From positions 248,001 to 312,000 of the forward strand of contig NZ_BMWA01000003.1 of NCBI RefSeq assembly GCF_014650995.1: a DNA stretch of 64,000 nt, in the 5' to 3' direction. The stretch comes from Streptomyces viridiviolaceus (lineage in GTDB: Bacteria > Actinomycetota > Actinomycetes > Streptomycetales > Streptomycetaceae). Positions 1-8,393 of the stretch are shown one piece after another. Positions within the stretch are counted from its first letter, which is position 1, and each line of letters starts with the position of its first letter. The notes beneath the pieces are model-generated. The model was not told the origin of the DNA. It saw only the letters and a list, made by a program, of their open reading frames with translations, and searched no databases. A program made the translations under genes and the position numbers.

Positions 1-1980
1 CACCTGGTCCATGGCGACCGTCGTGCCCGGCGCGACGTCCAGTTCGGCGATGGTGCCGGCGTGCGGGGCGGAGATGACGTGCTCCATCTTCATCGCCTCG
101 ACGACCAGCAGGCTCTGCCCGGCGGTCACCTCGTCGCCGACGGCGACCTTCACCACCGTCACTGTGCCCGGCATGGGCGCCGTCAGCGAGTCGGCGCCCG
201 CGTGGGCGGCGCGGGTGAGGGAGGCGGCGACCGGGTCGTGGTCGCGCACGTGCCAGGCGTCGCCGTCGCGGCCGAGCCAGGTGCCGTCCGGCAGGGCGGC
301 GAAGGTGTGGGTGACGCCGTCGAGCCGGACGGTGTACCGGTGCCCGTCGCCGGGCCGCGGGGACGCGACCACGCAGGCCCGCAGCGGCTCCTCGGCACCG
401 GCCGGCAGCAGCTCGGTCCCGCCGTCCGGTGTGCTGCGCACGCGTACGGTGACCGGATCCCGGCCCGGTACCCGCAGGTGGTACGAGGTCCAGGCCCGCT
501 CTCCGGCCAGACGCCAGCCGTCCGCGGCGGCGAACGGGTCGGCCCACCCGCTGCCGTCGGCGGTGGCGAGTGCCGCGTGGCGCAGCAGCGCCGCCGCCGC
601 GTACACCTCCGCCGGTACCGCGTCCGGGACGAGCGTGTGCACGTCCCGCTCGACCAGCCCCGTGTCCAGCTCGCCCGCCACGACCGCCGGATGGGCCAGG
701 AGCCGCCGCAGGAAACCGGCGTTGGTCTGCACACCGAGGGTGACCGTCCCGGCGAGGGCCGCCCGGAGCTTCCTCAGCGCCGTCTCACGGTCGGCGCCGT
801 AGGCGATCACCTTGGACAGCATCGGGTCGTAGAGGCTGCCGACCTCGGTGCCCTGGCTGAGCCCGGAGTCGGTGCGGATGCCGTCGCCCTGCGGCTCGTG
901 GAGGCGGAGCACCGTGCCGCCCGACGGCAGGAAGCCCCGGGCCGGGTCCTCGGCGCACAGCCGGGCCTCGACCGCGTGCCCGGTCAGCCGGACGTCCTCC
1001 TGTGCGAGGTCCAGCCGCTCGCCGGCCGCCACCCGCAGCTGCCACTCCACCAGGTCCAGGCCCGTGACCAGCTCGGTCACCGGGTGCTCGACCTGCAGGC
1101 GGGTGTTCATCTCCATGAAGTAGTACGAGGACGGGTCACCGCCCGGCACGATGAACTCCACCGTGCCCGCGCCCCGGTAGCCGCAACTGCGGGCCGCCTG
1201 CACGGCCGCCTCGCCCATCGCGGCGCGGGTGGCCTCGTCGAGGAGCACGCTCGGCGCCTCCTCGATGATCTTCTGGTGCCGGCGCTGCAGCGAGCACTCG
1301 CGTTCGCCCAGGTGGACGACGCCTCCGTGGCCGTCGGCCAGGACCTGGATCTCGATGTGCCGGGGCCGGTCGATCCACCGCTCCACCAGGAGGGTGTCGT
1401 CGCCGAAGGAGGCGCGGGCCTCGCGGCGCGCGGCGGCGATCTCGTCGGCGAGGACGGAGGCGTCCCGCACCAGCCGCATGCCCTTGCCGCCGCCGCCGGC
1501 CGACGGCTTCAGCAGCACCGGCACACCGATCTCCCTGGCGGCGTCGGCGAGCTGCTCGTCCGTCAGCCCGCTGCCGCTGGAGCCGGGCACCACCGGCACA
1601 CCGGCCGCCCGTACGGTCTCCTTGGCGCGGATCTTGTCGCCCATGAGGGCGATGGCGTCCGCGGGCGGCCCGATGAAGACCAGCCCGGCGTCCTCGCAGG
1701 CCCGCGCGAAGCCGGCGTTCTCGGCGAGGAAGCCGTACCCCGGGTGGACGGCCTGCGCGCCCGTCCGGGCCGCCGCCCGAAGCAGCCGCTCGACGGACAG
1801 ATAGCTCTCCGCCGCGGGCGCCGGACCGATCCGGACCGCCTCGTCGGCCTCCCTCACGTGCCGGGCGTCCGCGTCGGCGTCGGAGAAGACCGCCACCGAG
1901 CGCACACCCAGCGAACGCAGCGTCCGGATGACGCGTACCGCGATCTCACCGCGGTTGGCCACCAGTACCGTGTCGAACAT
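1..1980 (-). CDS. Methylcrotonyl-CoA carboxylase, biotin-carrying alpha subunit (3' end cut by window edge)
   Basis: This subunit carries the biotin carboxylase and biotin carboxyl carrier activities that charge biotin for carboxylation of a branched acyl-CoA. The N-terminal MFDTVLVANRGEIAVR, the Gly-rich ATP loop SAGGGGKGMR and the motif MEMNTRLQVEHPVTE are those of biotin carboxylase. The biotinylation motif EAMKMEH lies near residue 631 (lysine codon at 88-90). The frame is open through codon 660 at base 1, so only about ten residues are missing. A strong GGAGGGG overlaps the end of the upstream beta-subunit gene, 12 nt away, so the two are co-transcribed. Propionyl- or acetyl-CoA carboxylase alpha subunits look alike. 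The assignment to methylcrotonyl-CoA rests on the partner gene. Confidence 0.9.
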   Translation of the reverse strand, partial: MFDTVLVANRGEIAVRVIRTLRSLGVRSVAVFSDADADARHVREADEAVRIGPAPAAESYLSVERLLRAAARTGAQAVHPGYGFLAENAGFARACEDAGLVFIGPPADAIALMGDKIRAKETVRAAGVPVVPGSSGSGLTDEQLADAAREIGVPVLLKPSAGGGGKGMRLVRDASVLADEIAAARREARASFGDDTLLVERWIDRPRHIEIQVLADGHGGVVHLGERECSLQRRHQKIIEEAPSVLLDEATRAAMGEAAVQAARSCGYRGAGTVEFIVPGGDPSSYYFMEMNTRLQVEHPVTELVTGLDLVEWQLRVAAGERLDLAQEDVRLTGHAVEARLCAEDPARGFLPSGGTVLRLHEPQGDGIRTDSGLSQGTEVGSLYDPMLSKVIAYGADRETALRKLRAALAGTVTLGVQTNAGFLRRLLAHPAVVAGELDTGLVERDVHTLVPDAVPAEVYAAAALLRHAALATADGSGWADPFAAADGWRLAGERAWTSYHLRVPGRDPVTVRVRSTPDGGTELLPAGAEEPLRACVVASPRPGDGHRYTVRLDGVTHTFAALPDGTWLGRDGDAWHVRDHDPVAASLTRAAHAGADSLTAPMPGTVTVVKVAVGDEVTAGQSLLVVEAMKMEHVISAPHAGTIAELDVAPGTTVAMDQV

Positions 1981-1992
1981 CAAGTCCCCTCC

Positions 1993-3609
1993 TCACATCC
2001 GGAAGACGCCGAACCGGGGCTCGCCCAGCGGCGCGTTGGCGCAGGCCGTCAGGGCCAGACCCAGTACCTGCCGGGTGTCGAGGGGGTCGATGACCCCGTC
2101 GTCCCACAGGCGGGCGGTCGCGTAGTAAGCGTTCCCCTGGCGCTCGTACTGAGCACGGACCGGTGCCTTGAACGTCTCCTCGTCCTCGGCCGGCCAGTCC
2201 TCCCCGCGGGCCTCCATCTGGTCCCGCTTGACCGTGGCCAGCACGGACGCGGCCTGCTCGCCGCCCATGACGGAGATCTTGGCGTTGGGCCACATCCACA
2301 GGAAGCGCGGGGAGTACGCCCGCCCGCACATGGAGTAGTTCCCGGCGCCGTAGGACCCGCCGACCACGACCGTCAGCTTGGGCACGCGCGTGCACGCCAC
2401 GGCCGTCACCATCTTGGCGCCGTGCTTGGCGATGCCACCGGCCTCGTAGTCCCTGCCGACCATGAAGCCGGAGATGTTCTGGAGGAAGAGGAGCGGGATC
2501 CCGCGCTGGTCGCACAGCTCGATGAAGTGGGCGCCCTTCTGGGCGGACTCGGAGAACAGGATGCCGTTGTTGGCGACGATCCCGACCGGGTGGCCGTGGA
2601 TCCGGGCGAAACCGGTGACCAGGGTCTGTCCGAACTCGGACTTGAACTCGGCGAACCGGGAGCCGTCCACCACGCGCGCGATGATCTCGCGTACGTCGTA
2701 GGGGGTGCGGGAGTCGACCGGAACCGCCCCGTACAGCCCGAAGGGGTCGGCCTTCGGCTCGACGGCCGGCCGCACCTCCCAGGGCAGTGCGCCGCGCGCG
2801 GGGAGGGTCGAGACGATGTTCCGCACGATGCGCAGGGCGTGCGCGTCGTCCTGGGCGAGATGGTCGGTCACGCCCGAGACACGGGAGTGGACCTCGCCGC
2901 CGCCCAGCTCCTCCGCCGTGACGACCTCACCGGTGGCCGCCTTCACCAGGGGCGGACCGCCCAGGAAGATGGTGCCCTGGTTGCGGACGATCACGGCCTC
3001 GTCGCTCATCGCCGGGACATACGCCCCGCCGGCCGTGCAGGACCCGAGGACGGCGGCGATCTGCGGGATGCCGGCGCCCGACATCCGCGCCTGGTTGTAG
3101 AAGATCCGCCCGAAGTGCTCGCGGTCGGGGAAGACCTCGTCCTGCATGGGCAGGAAGGCGCCCCCGGAGTCGACGAGGTAGAGGCAGGGCAGCCGGTTCT
3201 CCAGGGCGACCTCCTGCGCCCGCAGGTGCTTCTTCACGGTCATCGGGTAGTACGTGCCGCCCTTGACGGTGGCGTCGTTGGCGACGATCACGCACTCCCG
3301 GCCGCTGACCCGGCCGATCCCGGCGATGACCCCGGCGGCCGGGGCCTGTCCGTCGTACATCCCGTCGGCGGCGAGCGGCGCCAGCTCCAGGAAGGGTGAG
3401 CCCGGGTCGAGCAGCGTGTCGACGCGGTCGCGCGGCAGCAGCTTGCCGCGCGCGGTGTGCCGGGCGCGTGCCCGTTCGCCGCCGCCGAGCCGGGCCGTCG
3501 CGAGCTTGGCGCGCAGCTCCTCCACGAGGGCGCGGTGCGCCTCCTCGTTGGCCCGAAAGGCCTCCGACGCGGGGTCGGCCGCGGTCGTCAGCTCCGGTGC
3601 CTCGTGCAT
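1993..3609 (-). CDS. Methylcrotonyl-CoA carboxylase beta subunit (carboxyltransferase)
   Basis: The 538-residue carboxyltransferase transfers CO2 from carboxybiotin to an acyl-CoA, most likely 3-methylcrotonyl-CoA in leucine degradation. The segments [41 protein letters not shown] and [12 protein letters not shown] are close to mitochondrial MCCB and distinguish it from the shorter propionyl-CoA carboxylase beta chains. Translation starts at an ATG (3607-3609). It precedes the alpha subunit by 12 nt and stands divergent from a TetR gene. Two 16-bp palindromes in the shared intergenic region suggest that the TetR protein represses both. In S. coelicolor a related gene is called accD1 (recalled). 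Confidence 0.9.
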   Translation of the reverse strand: MHEAPELTTAADPASEAFRANEEAHRALVEELRAKLATARLGGGERARARHTARGKLLPRDRVDTLLDPGSPFLELAPLAADGMYDGQAPAAGVIAGIGRVSGRECVIVANDATVKGGTYYPMTVKKHLRAQEVALENRLPCLYLVDSGGAFLPMQDEVFPDREHFGRIFYNQARMSGAGIPQIAAVLGSCTAGGAYVPAMSDEAVIVRNQGTIFLGGPPLVKAATGEVVTAEELGGGEVHSRVSGVTDHLAQDDAHALRIVRNIVSTLPARGALPWEVRPAVEPKADPFGLYGAVPVDSRTPYDVREIIARVVDGSRFAEFKSEFGQTLVTGFARIHGHPVGIVANNGILFSESAQKGAHFIELCDQRGIPLLFLQNISGFMVGRDYEAGGIAKHGAKMVTAVACTRVPKLTVVVGGSYGAGNYSMCGRAYSPRFLWMWPNAKISVMGGEQAASVLATVKRDQMEARGEDWPAEDEETFKAPVRAQYERQGNAYYATARLWDDGVIDPLDTRQVLGLALTACANAPLGEPRFGVFRM

Positions 3610-3628
3610 CCTGCGGTCCCCTCACGTT

Positions 3629-3675
3629 GTTAATGAGCGTTAACGCATTTCCTACAGGTTAACGACCGCTAACCT
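3629..3675. promoter_or_regulatory. Twin TetR-type operators between mccB and tetR
   Basis: Two 16-bp imperfect inverted repeats are visible: GTTAATGAGCGTTAAC at 3629-3644 and GTTAACGACCGCTAAC at 3658-3673. The second extends to AGGTTA/TAACCT arms at 3656-3675. Both fit GTTAAYG-N2-CGYTAAC. One lies 19 nt upstream of the carboxylase beta start and the other 20 nt upstream of the tetR start. That is the arrangement expected for an autoregulated divergent repressor. The link to this TetR protein is inferred from position. Confidence 0.7.
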
Positions 3676-3695
3676 CCCTGTCTAGAATTGCTTCC

Positions 3696-4295
3696 ATGGC
3701 CACCAGAACCGACGCCCTCACCCGCCGCGAGCAGATCCTCAAGGAGGCCGCCCGCCTGTTCGCCGAGCGCGGCTTCCACGGCGTCGGCGTCGACGAGATA
3801 GGCGCCGCCGTCGGCATCAGCGGCCCCGGTCTCTACCGGCACTTCGCCGGCAAGGACGCGATGCTCGCGGAGCTGCTGGTCGGGATCAGCGGCTCGCTGC
3901 TGACCGGCGCCAAGCGGCGGCTGGCGGAGGCCGAGGGGGTGGCCGGTCCCGAGGCGGTCCTCGACTCGCTCATCGAGGGCCACATCGACTTCGCGCTCGA
4001 CGACCGCCCGCTCATCACCCTGCACGACCGCGAGCTGGACCGCCTCCGGGACACCGACCGCAAGCTGGTGCGCCAGTTGCAGCGGCAGTACGTGGAGCTG
4101 TGGGTCGGCGTGGTCCGCGAGGTCTACCCGGCGGCACCGGAACCCGCCGCCCGCTCGGCCGTCCACTCGGTCTTCGGCCTGCTGAACTCCACCCCCCACC
4201 TGGGCCGCCCGGGCGCCCTGCCGGGCCGCTCGGCGACGGCGGCACTGCTCCACCGGATGGCGCGGGGGGCGTTCGCGGCGGTGGGGGAGGGCTGA
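3696..4295 (+). CDS. TetR/AcrR-family regulator of the adjacent acyl-CoA carboxylase operon
   Basis: This 199-residue protein has an N-terminal TetR helix-turn-helix (about residues 10-57; REQILKEAARLFAERGFHG, then ISGPGLYRHFAGKDAML). A ligand-binding domain follows, presumably sensing an acyl-CoA intermediate. It is divergent from the methylcrotonyl-CoA carboxylase genes and 316 bp upstream of an acyl-CoA dehydrogenase. This fits a repressor of branched-chain or short-chain acyl-CoA catabolism. Two palindromes in the 86-bp intergenic region are candidate binding sites. The ligand is not evident from sequence. Confidence 0.88.
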   Translation: MATRTDALTRREQILKEAARLFAERGFHGVGVDEIGAAVGISGPGLYRHFAGKDAMLAELLVGISGSLLTGAKRRLAEAEGVAGPEAVLDSLIEGHIDFALDDRPLITLHDRELDRLRDTDRKLVRQLQRQYVELWVGVVREVYPAAPEPAARSAVHSVFGLLNSTPHLGRPGALPGRSATAALLHRMARGAFAAVGEG

Positions 4296-4611
4296 GCCGG
4301 GCCTGCCGGCTCCGGCGGGGGGTGTCGGGCGGGGTGCACCCGTGAAGCGGGGTGTTGTGCCGCAGGGTGGTGAGGCGTGGCCTCGCGGCGTGGGGGGCAG
4401 GCCGCGCGGGGACGGGAGCCGGTGTCGCGGCGGCTCGGGCCCGGCGCCGCTCGGGGCGGAGCCGCGTGGGCCGAGTCCGTCGGCGCCGGGTCGTCGAAAA
4501 GCGCACGGAGTGACGAGCGTTACCCGCGCCCCACCCTGGACGCCGTTCCCTACCCACCGGTACGGTGAAGCCTGAGCAAGCGCTTAGATACGTACCCGTG
4601 GAGGTGGCGCC
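4296..4611. other. 316-bp intergenic region with AAGCGCTT palindrome
   Basis: No convincing gene is visible here. The first 200 bp are extremely G-rich. The perfect 8-bp palindrome AAGCGCTT at 4578-4585 sits 26 nt upstream of the acyl-CoA dehydrogenase start within TGAGCAAGCGCTTAG, and is a candidate operator. GGAGGT at 4600-4605 is the ribosome binding site of the dehydrogenase. Confidence 0.5.
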
Positions 4612-5769
4612 GTGCGCCGTACGGTGTTCAACGAGGATCACGAGGCGTTCCGGGAGACCCTTCGCGCCTTCATCGAGGCCGAGGTCGTCCCCGTGTACGA
4701 CGAGTGGTTCGCCGCCGGCCAGGCGCCGCGCGAGTTCTACTACAAGCTCGCCGAGCTGGGCCTGTTCGGCATCAACGTCCCCGAGGAGTTCGGCGGCGCC
4801 GGCCTGGAGTCCCACAAGTTCGAGGCGATCCAGTACGAGGAGACCGCCCGCGCGGGCGTCAGCTTCGGCGGCTCCGGCGTGCACGTCCTGCTCGCCCTGC
4901 CCTACATCAAGATGCTCGCCACCGACGAGCAGAAGAAGCGTTTCCTTCCGAAGTTCGTCTCCGGCGAGGAGATGTGGGCCATCGCGATGACCGAGCCGGG
5001 CACCGGCTCCGACCTCGCGGGCATGAAGACCACCGCCAAGCTCTCCGAGGACGGCACGCACTACGTCCTCAACGGCGCCAAGACCTTCATCACCGGCGGT
5101 GTCCACGCCGACAAGGTCATCGTCTGCGCCCGCACCTCCGCGCCCACCGCCGAGGACCGCCGCTACGGCATCTCCCTGTTCGCCGTGGACACCAAGTCCG
5201 AGGGCTACTCGGTGGGCCGCAAGCTCGACAAGCTGGGCCTGAAGACCTCCGACACCGCCGAGCTGGCGTTCGTCGACGTCAAGGTGCCCGCCGAGGACCT
5301 GCTCGGCGAGGAGAACAAGGGCTTCTACTACCTCGGCGCCAACCTGCCCTCCGAGCGCTGGGGCATCGCCTACGGCGCCTACGCGCAGGCCAAGGCGGCC
5401 GTCCAGTTCGCCAAGCAGTACGTGCAGGACCGCACCGTCTTCGGCAAGCCGGTCGCCGCCTTCCAGAACACCAAGTTCGAGCTGGCCGCCTGCCAGGCCG
5501 AGGTGGACGCCGCCGAGGCGGTCGCCGACCGTGCCCTCGAGGCCCTCGACGCGGGCGAGCTGACCGCGGCCGAGGCCGCCAGCGCCAAGCTGTTCTGCAC
5601 CGAGGTCGCGCACCGCGTGATCGACCGCTGCCTCCAGCTGCACGGCGGCTACGGCTACATGAACGAGTACCCGATCGCCCGCCTGTACGCGGACAACCGT
5701 GTCAACCGCATCTACGGCGGCACCAGCGAGGTCATGAAGATGATCATCGCGAAGAACATGGGCCTGTAA
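4612..5769 (+). CDS. Acyl-CoA dehydrogenase (isovaleryl/long-chain type catalytic base)
   Basis: This 385-residue flavoenzyme oxidises an acyl-CoA to the enoyl-CoA. It shows the FAD and substrate signatures AMTEPGTGSDLAGMKT (about residues 125-140) and QLHGGYGYMNEYPIAR. The position of the usual medium-chain base is glycine (RIYGGTSE), while Glu248 lies in LPSERW. That is where isovaleryl-CoA and long-chain dehydrogenases carry their base. The start is a GTG preceded by GGAGGT. Its place next to the methylcrotonyl-CoA carboxylase block suggests branched-chain substrates, though this is an inference. A thioesterase gene follows after 35 nt on the same strand. Confidence 0.92.
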   Translation: MRRTVFNEDHEAFRETLRAFIEAEVVPVYDEWFAAGQAPREFYYKLAELGLFGINVPEEFGGAGLESHKFEAIQYEETARAGVSFGGSGVHVLLALPYIKMLATDEQKKRFLPKFVSGEEMWAIAMTEPGTGSDLAGMKTTAKLSEDGTHYVLNGAKTFITGGVHADKVIVCARTSAPTAEDRRYGISLFAVDTKSEGYSVGRKLDKLGLKTSDTAELAFVDVKVPAEDLLGEENKGFYYLGANLPSERWGIAYGAYAQAKAAVQFAKQYVQDRTVFGKPVAAFQNTKFELAACQAEVDAAEAVADRALEALDAGELTAAEAASAKLFCTEVAHRVIDRCLQLHGGYGYMNEYPIARLYADNRVNRIYGGTSEVMKMIIAKNMGL

Positions 5770-5804
5770 CACTCCCGCAGAGAACGCCGGATACAACGGA
5801 CCTC

Positions 5805-6671
5805 ATGAGCGAGGCACTCCACTCCCTCCTCGATCTGCTCGACCTCGAGCGGATCGAGGAGGACATCTTCCGCGGCCGGTCCCGGTCCGCCGTCGTCCCG
5901 CGCGTCTTCGGCGGGCAGGTGGCGGCCCAGGCGCTGGTCGCCGCCGGGCGGACCGTCCCCGAGGACCGGCACGCCCACTCCCTGCACGCGTACTTCCTGC
6001 GCCCCGGCGACCCGGGCGCCCCCATCGTCTACAACGTCGACCGCATCCGCGACGGCCGCTCCTTCACCACGCGCCGCGTGGTCGCCGTCCAGCACGGCAA
6101 GCCGATCTTCGGCCTGTCGGCGTCCTTCCAGACCTACGAGGAGGGTCTGGACCACCAGGCCCCGATGCCCGCCGCGCCCGACCCGGCCACGCTGCCGACC
6201 GGCGAGGAGCGGCTGCGCGGTTACCCGCACCTGCCCGCCGAGACGGTGGAGCGGTTCGTCGAGGCCCGCGCCGCGGTCGACCTGCGCTACGTCGACGACC
6301 CGCCGTTCGGCGACTTCGGCCGGCCGCGCGAGCCGCACTCCCAGGTGTGGTTCCGCACCAACGGCAAGCTCGCGGACGACCCCCTCCTGCACGTCGTCCT
6401 GGCCACCTACGTCTCCGACATGACCCTCCTCGACTCGGTCCTGCTCGCCCACGGCCGGGGCGGCTGGGCCGTCGGCGACGTCGTCGGCGCCTCGCTGGAC
6501 CACGCGATGTGGTTCCACCGGCCGTTCCGCGCCGACGAGTGGCTGCTGTACGACCAGCAGTCGCCGTCGGCGTCCGGCGGCCGCGGTCTCGGCCAGGCGC
6601 GCATCTATACCCAGGACGGCCGGCTCGCCATCTCGGTGATCCAGGAGGGCGTGATCCGCGTCCCCCGGTGA
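5805..6671 (+). CDS. tesB: Acyl-CoA thioesterase II (TesB family)
   Basis: This 288-residue double-hotdog thioesterase hydrolyses acyl-CoA to free acid and CoA. Family features include the N-terminal VFGGQVAAQALVAA, LHAYFLRPGDP, RDGRSFTTRRVVAVQ, and the C-terminal SLDHAMWFHRPFRADEWLLYDQ and GRGLGQARIYTQDGRL. The ATG at 5805 is 35 nt after the acyl-CoA dehydrogenase stop on the same strand, so the two are probably co-transcribed. The enzyme would relieve acyl-CoA build-up. Chain-length preference cannot be read from sequence. Confidence 0.92.
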   Translation: MSEALHSLLDLLDLERIEEDIFRGRSRSAVVPRVFGGQVAAQALVAAGRTVPEDRHAHSLHAYFLRPGDPGAPIVYNVDRIRDGRSFTTRRVVAVQHGKPIFGLSASFQTYEEGLDHQAPMPAAPDPATLPTGEERLRGYPHLPAETVERFVEARAAVDLRYVDDPPFGDFGRPREPHSQVWFRTNGKLADDPLLHVVLATYVSDMTLLDSVLLAHGRGGWAVGDVVGASLDHAMWFHRPFRADEWLLYDQQSPSASGGRGLGQARIYTQDGRLAISVIQEGVIRVPR

Positions 6672-6974
6672 CCTCTGTGCCGCCTGGGTTGCCCGAGGTG
6701 CCGAGCCGCACATACGGAGCTAGGCTCTATGAGTGAAAAGCCGCAGGCACGGCATACCCGGCCGATCCGGCCACCGTACCTCCGGACCAGGGCCGCAGAG
6801 CCCGCCCGTGAACCTTTCCGGGCGGTCCGAGGGCGTCGGAGGCCGAGCCCGTGCCCGTGTGAAAACGCGGTGACGCCCAAGACCGCGCCGCACACTTCCC
6901 GTGCGGCAGCGGCCATCCACTCTCGCCGTCCCCTCCGGGAAACGCGGGAGACGATGGAACGAAGGGGAAATCTC
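6672..6974. other. 303-bp intergenic region, no gene seen
   Basis: The frame of the downstream repeat protein stays open back to 6729, but that part lacks coding character and the signal peptide begins only at 6975. The stretch is probably promoter and leader. No clear promoter boxes or terminator could be identified. Confidence 0.4.
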
Positions 6975-7436
6975 ATGCGAGCACAGCGCACGAAGCGTCT
7001 TTTCGCGGTGTCGGCCGCCGGGCTCATGATGGCCGGTGGCATCGCGATAGGCACTGCGGGGACCGCCTCGGCGAACGACTGGGACCGCCACGGTAACCAC
7101 AGCCGCTACTGCGACGACGACCGCCACGGCTGGTGGTACGACGACGACTGCGACTACTGGGGCTACTGGGGCTACCACGACCACGACCGCTACGACCACG
7201 ACGACGACGACCACGACAACGGACGCGGCGACCACGACAACGGGCGCGGCGACCACGACAACGGACGTGGCGACCACGACAACGGGCGCGGCGACCACGA
7301 CAACGGACGTGGCGACCACGACAACGGGCGCGGCGACAACGGCGGACGCGGCGGCGACGGCGGCGGACGCGGCGGCGACGGCGGCGGACGCGGCGGCGAC
7401 GGCGGCGGCAACGGCGGCGGACACGGCGGCCGGTGA
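6975..7436 (+). CDS. Secreted Asp/His/Gly-rich tandem-repeat protein
   Basis: This 153-residue protein begins with a Sec signal peptide (KRLFAVSAAGLMMAGGIAIG, cleavage after TASA). A segment rich in Trp, Tyr, Asp and His follows, then six perfect copies of the heptad DHDNGRG (about residues 79-120). The tail is made of GGDGGGR-like heptads. Asp/His clusters of this sort could bind divalent metal, and the glycine tail suggests a flexible wall-associated or matrix protein, but neither role is established. The start is set by the AAGGGG element about 8 nt upstream and by the signal peptide. A strong hairpin terminator follows. No homologous family is recognised. Confidence 0.7.
   Translation: MRAQRTKRLFAVSAAGLMMAGGIAIGTAGTASANDWDRHGNHSRYCDDDRHGWWYDDDCDYWGYWGYHDHDRYDHDDDDHDNGRGDHDNGRGDHDNGRGDHDNGRGDHDNGRGDHDNGRGDNGGRGGDGGGRGGDGGGRGGDGGGNGGGHGGR
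7209..7334 (+). repeat. Six 21-bp in-frame tandem repeats
   Basis: The unit GACCACGACAACGGACGCGG-C is repeated six times without spacers. Only third-base or synonymous changes occur (GGA/GGG, CGC/CGT), so protein repeats are kept exact while the DNA drifts. Slippage or recombination could change the copy number between strains. Confidence 0.9.
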
Positions 7437-7457
7437 TCCGACTGTGAAATAGACGCG

Positions 7458-7490
7458 GTGTGCGGCTCCTGACCCAACGGAGCCGCACAC
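7458..7490. terminator. Intrinsic terminator hairpin
   Basis: A perfect 12-bp stem GTGTGCGGCTCC/GGAGCCGCACAC encloses a 9-nt loop, between the repeat-protein stop and the converging phosphatase gene. It has no long T-run, as is usual in Streptomyces, and probably serves both strands. Confidence 0.8.
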
Positions 7491-7524
7491 TGCGGCGTTT
7501 GAGCCGCGAATACGTCGATTCCCC

Positions 7525-8325
7525 TTACGCCGGGCCCGCTTCCAGCCCGGCCTCCGTCAGCAGATACGCCGTCATCGGGTCGTAGTGGCGCGGGCTCACC
7601 ACGTGGTCGTCCAGCGGCACCGCCACCTGCAGCGTGCCCTCCGACTCCGCGAGGAAGAGGGCCGGGTCGTTGCAGTCGGCGTAGCCGACGGAGTCGACGC
7701 CGTGCTGACCGGCGTACCCGGCCCAGCCGTGGTCGGCGACGACGAGGTCCGGCAGCGGGCGGCCCGCGCGCTCGAGACCGGTGAGGATGGCCTTCATCGG
7801 CTCGCCGGAGTGCGTGTGCCACAGCGAGGCGCCGTGCTCCAGCACCGCCACGTCCGCGAACTGCTGCACGTAGCCCTCGTCCGTGGTCAGCCCGTCCGGG
7901 ATCACGACGATCTCGCAGCCGGCGGCGCGCAGCGCGGCGGCCGTGGCGCGGTGCACGTCGAGCAGGCCGCCCGGGTGGCCGGTGGCGAACAGCACCCGCT
8001 GCCCGCCGTCCGCCGCCTTGCGCAGCCGCCCGGCCATGCGCTCCAGTGCCGCCACCGTCAGTTCGGGGTCGATGGTGTCCTGGCCGTACCGGTGTTCGGG
8101 GTCGTCGTTGACGCCGACCCGCTCCGCCATCACCGCGAGCACGTCCTGCTCGTCGGTCCAGCGGTCGCCCAACTCCAGGCCGAGCCAGAAGTTGCGGTCG
8201 CCGTTCGCCAGTTTCCGGTAGTGGGAGAGGTTGTTCTCGCGGGGTGTGGCGACCTCCCCGGCGATACGGGTTCTGACGAGGTGTTCGACGAGTTCGGCGC
8301 GGCTGGGTGTCCCGGGTATCGGCAT
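7525..8325 (-). CDS. Predicted phosphatase-like protein (actinobacterial family)
   Basis: This is a 266-residue cytosolic protein starting at ATG 8325 (MPIPGTPSRAELVEHLVRTR). Visible motifs are LFATGHPGGLLDVHRA, VADHGWAGYAGQHGVDSVGYADCNDP and VPLDDHVVSPRHYDPM, which contain several His/Asp residues suited to metal binding. Similar Streptomyces proteins are annotated as phosphatases, but I know of no biochemical proof. The frame is open far upstream. The chosen ATG is the first start that does not run into the PucR gene on the same strand. It converges on the repeat protein gene across a terminator. Confidence 0.6.
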   Translation of the reverse strand: MPIPGTPSRAELVEHLVRTRIAGEVATPRENNLSHYRKLANGDRNFWLGLELGDRWTDEQDVLAVMAERVGVNDDPEHRYGQDTIDPELTVAALERMAGRLRKAADGGQRVLFATGHPGGLLDVHRATAAALRAAGCEIVVIPDGLTTDEGYVQQFADVAVLEHGASLWHTHSGEPMKAILTGLERAGRPLPDLVVADHGWAGYAGQHGVDSVGYADCNDPALFLAESEGTLQVAVPLDDHVVSPRHYDPMTAYLLTEAGLEAGPA

Positions 8326-8393
8326 GGCTCCATTGTGAGGCAGCCGCCTGTGCGAGTCCCCGGCATATCGCACCCTGGGACGCGGGTCACCCG

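Noticed and set aside
61..3399. A 1112-codon plus-strand frame
   Set aside because: It is antisense to the two carboxylase genes, whose motifs are unmistakable. Its protein is a His/Gly/Val-rich shadow.
7209..7334. Possible CRISPR-like array
   Set aside because: The 21-bp units are directly adjacent with no spacers and encode in-frame heptads of a secreted protein.
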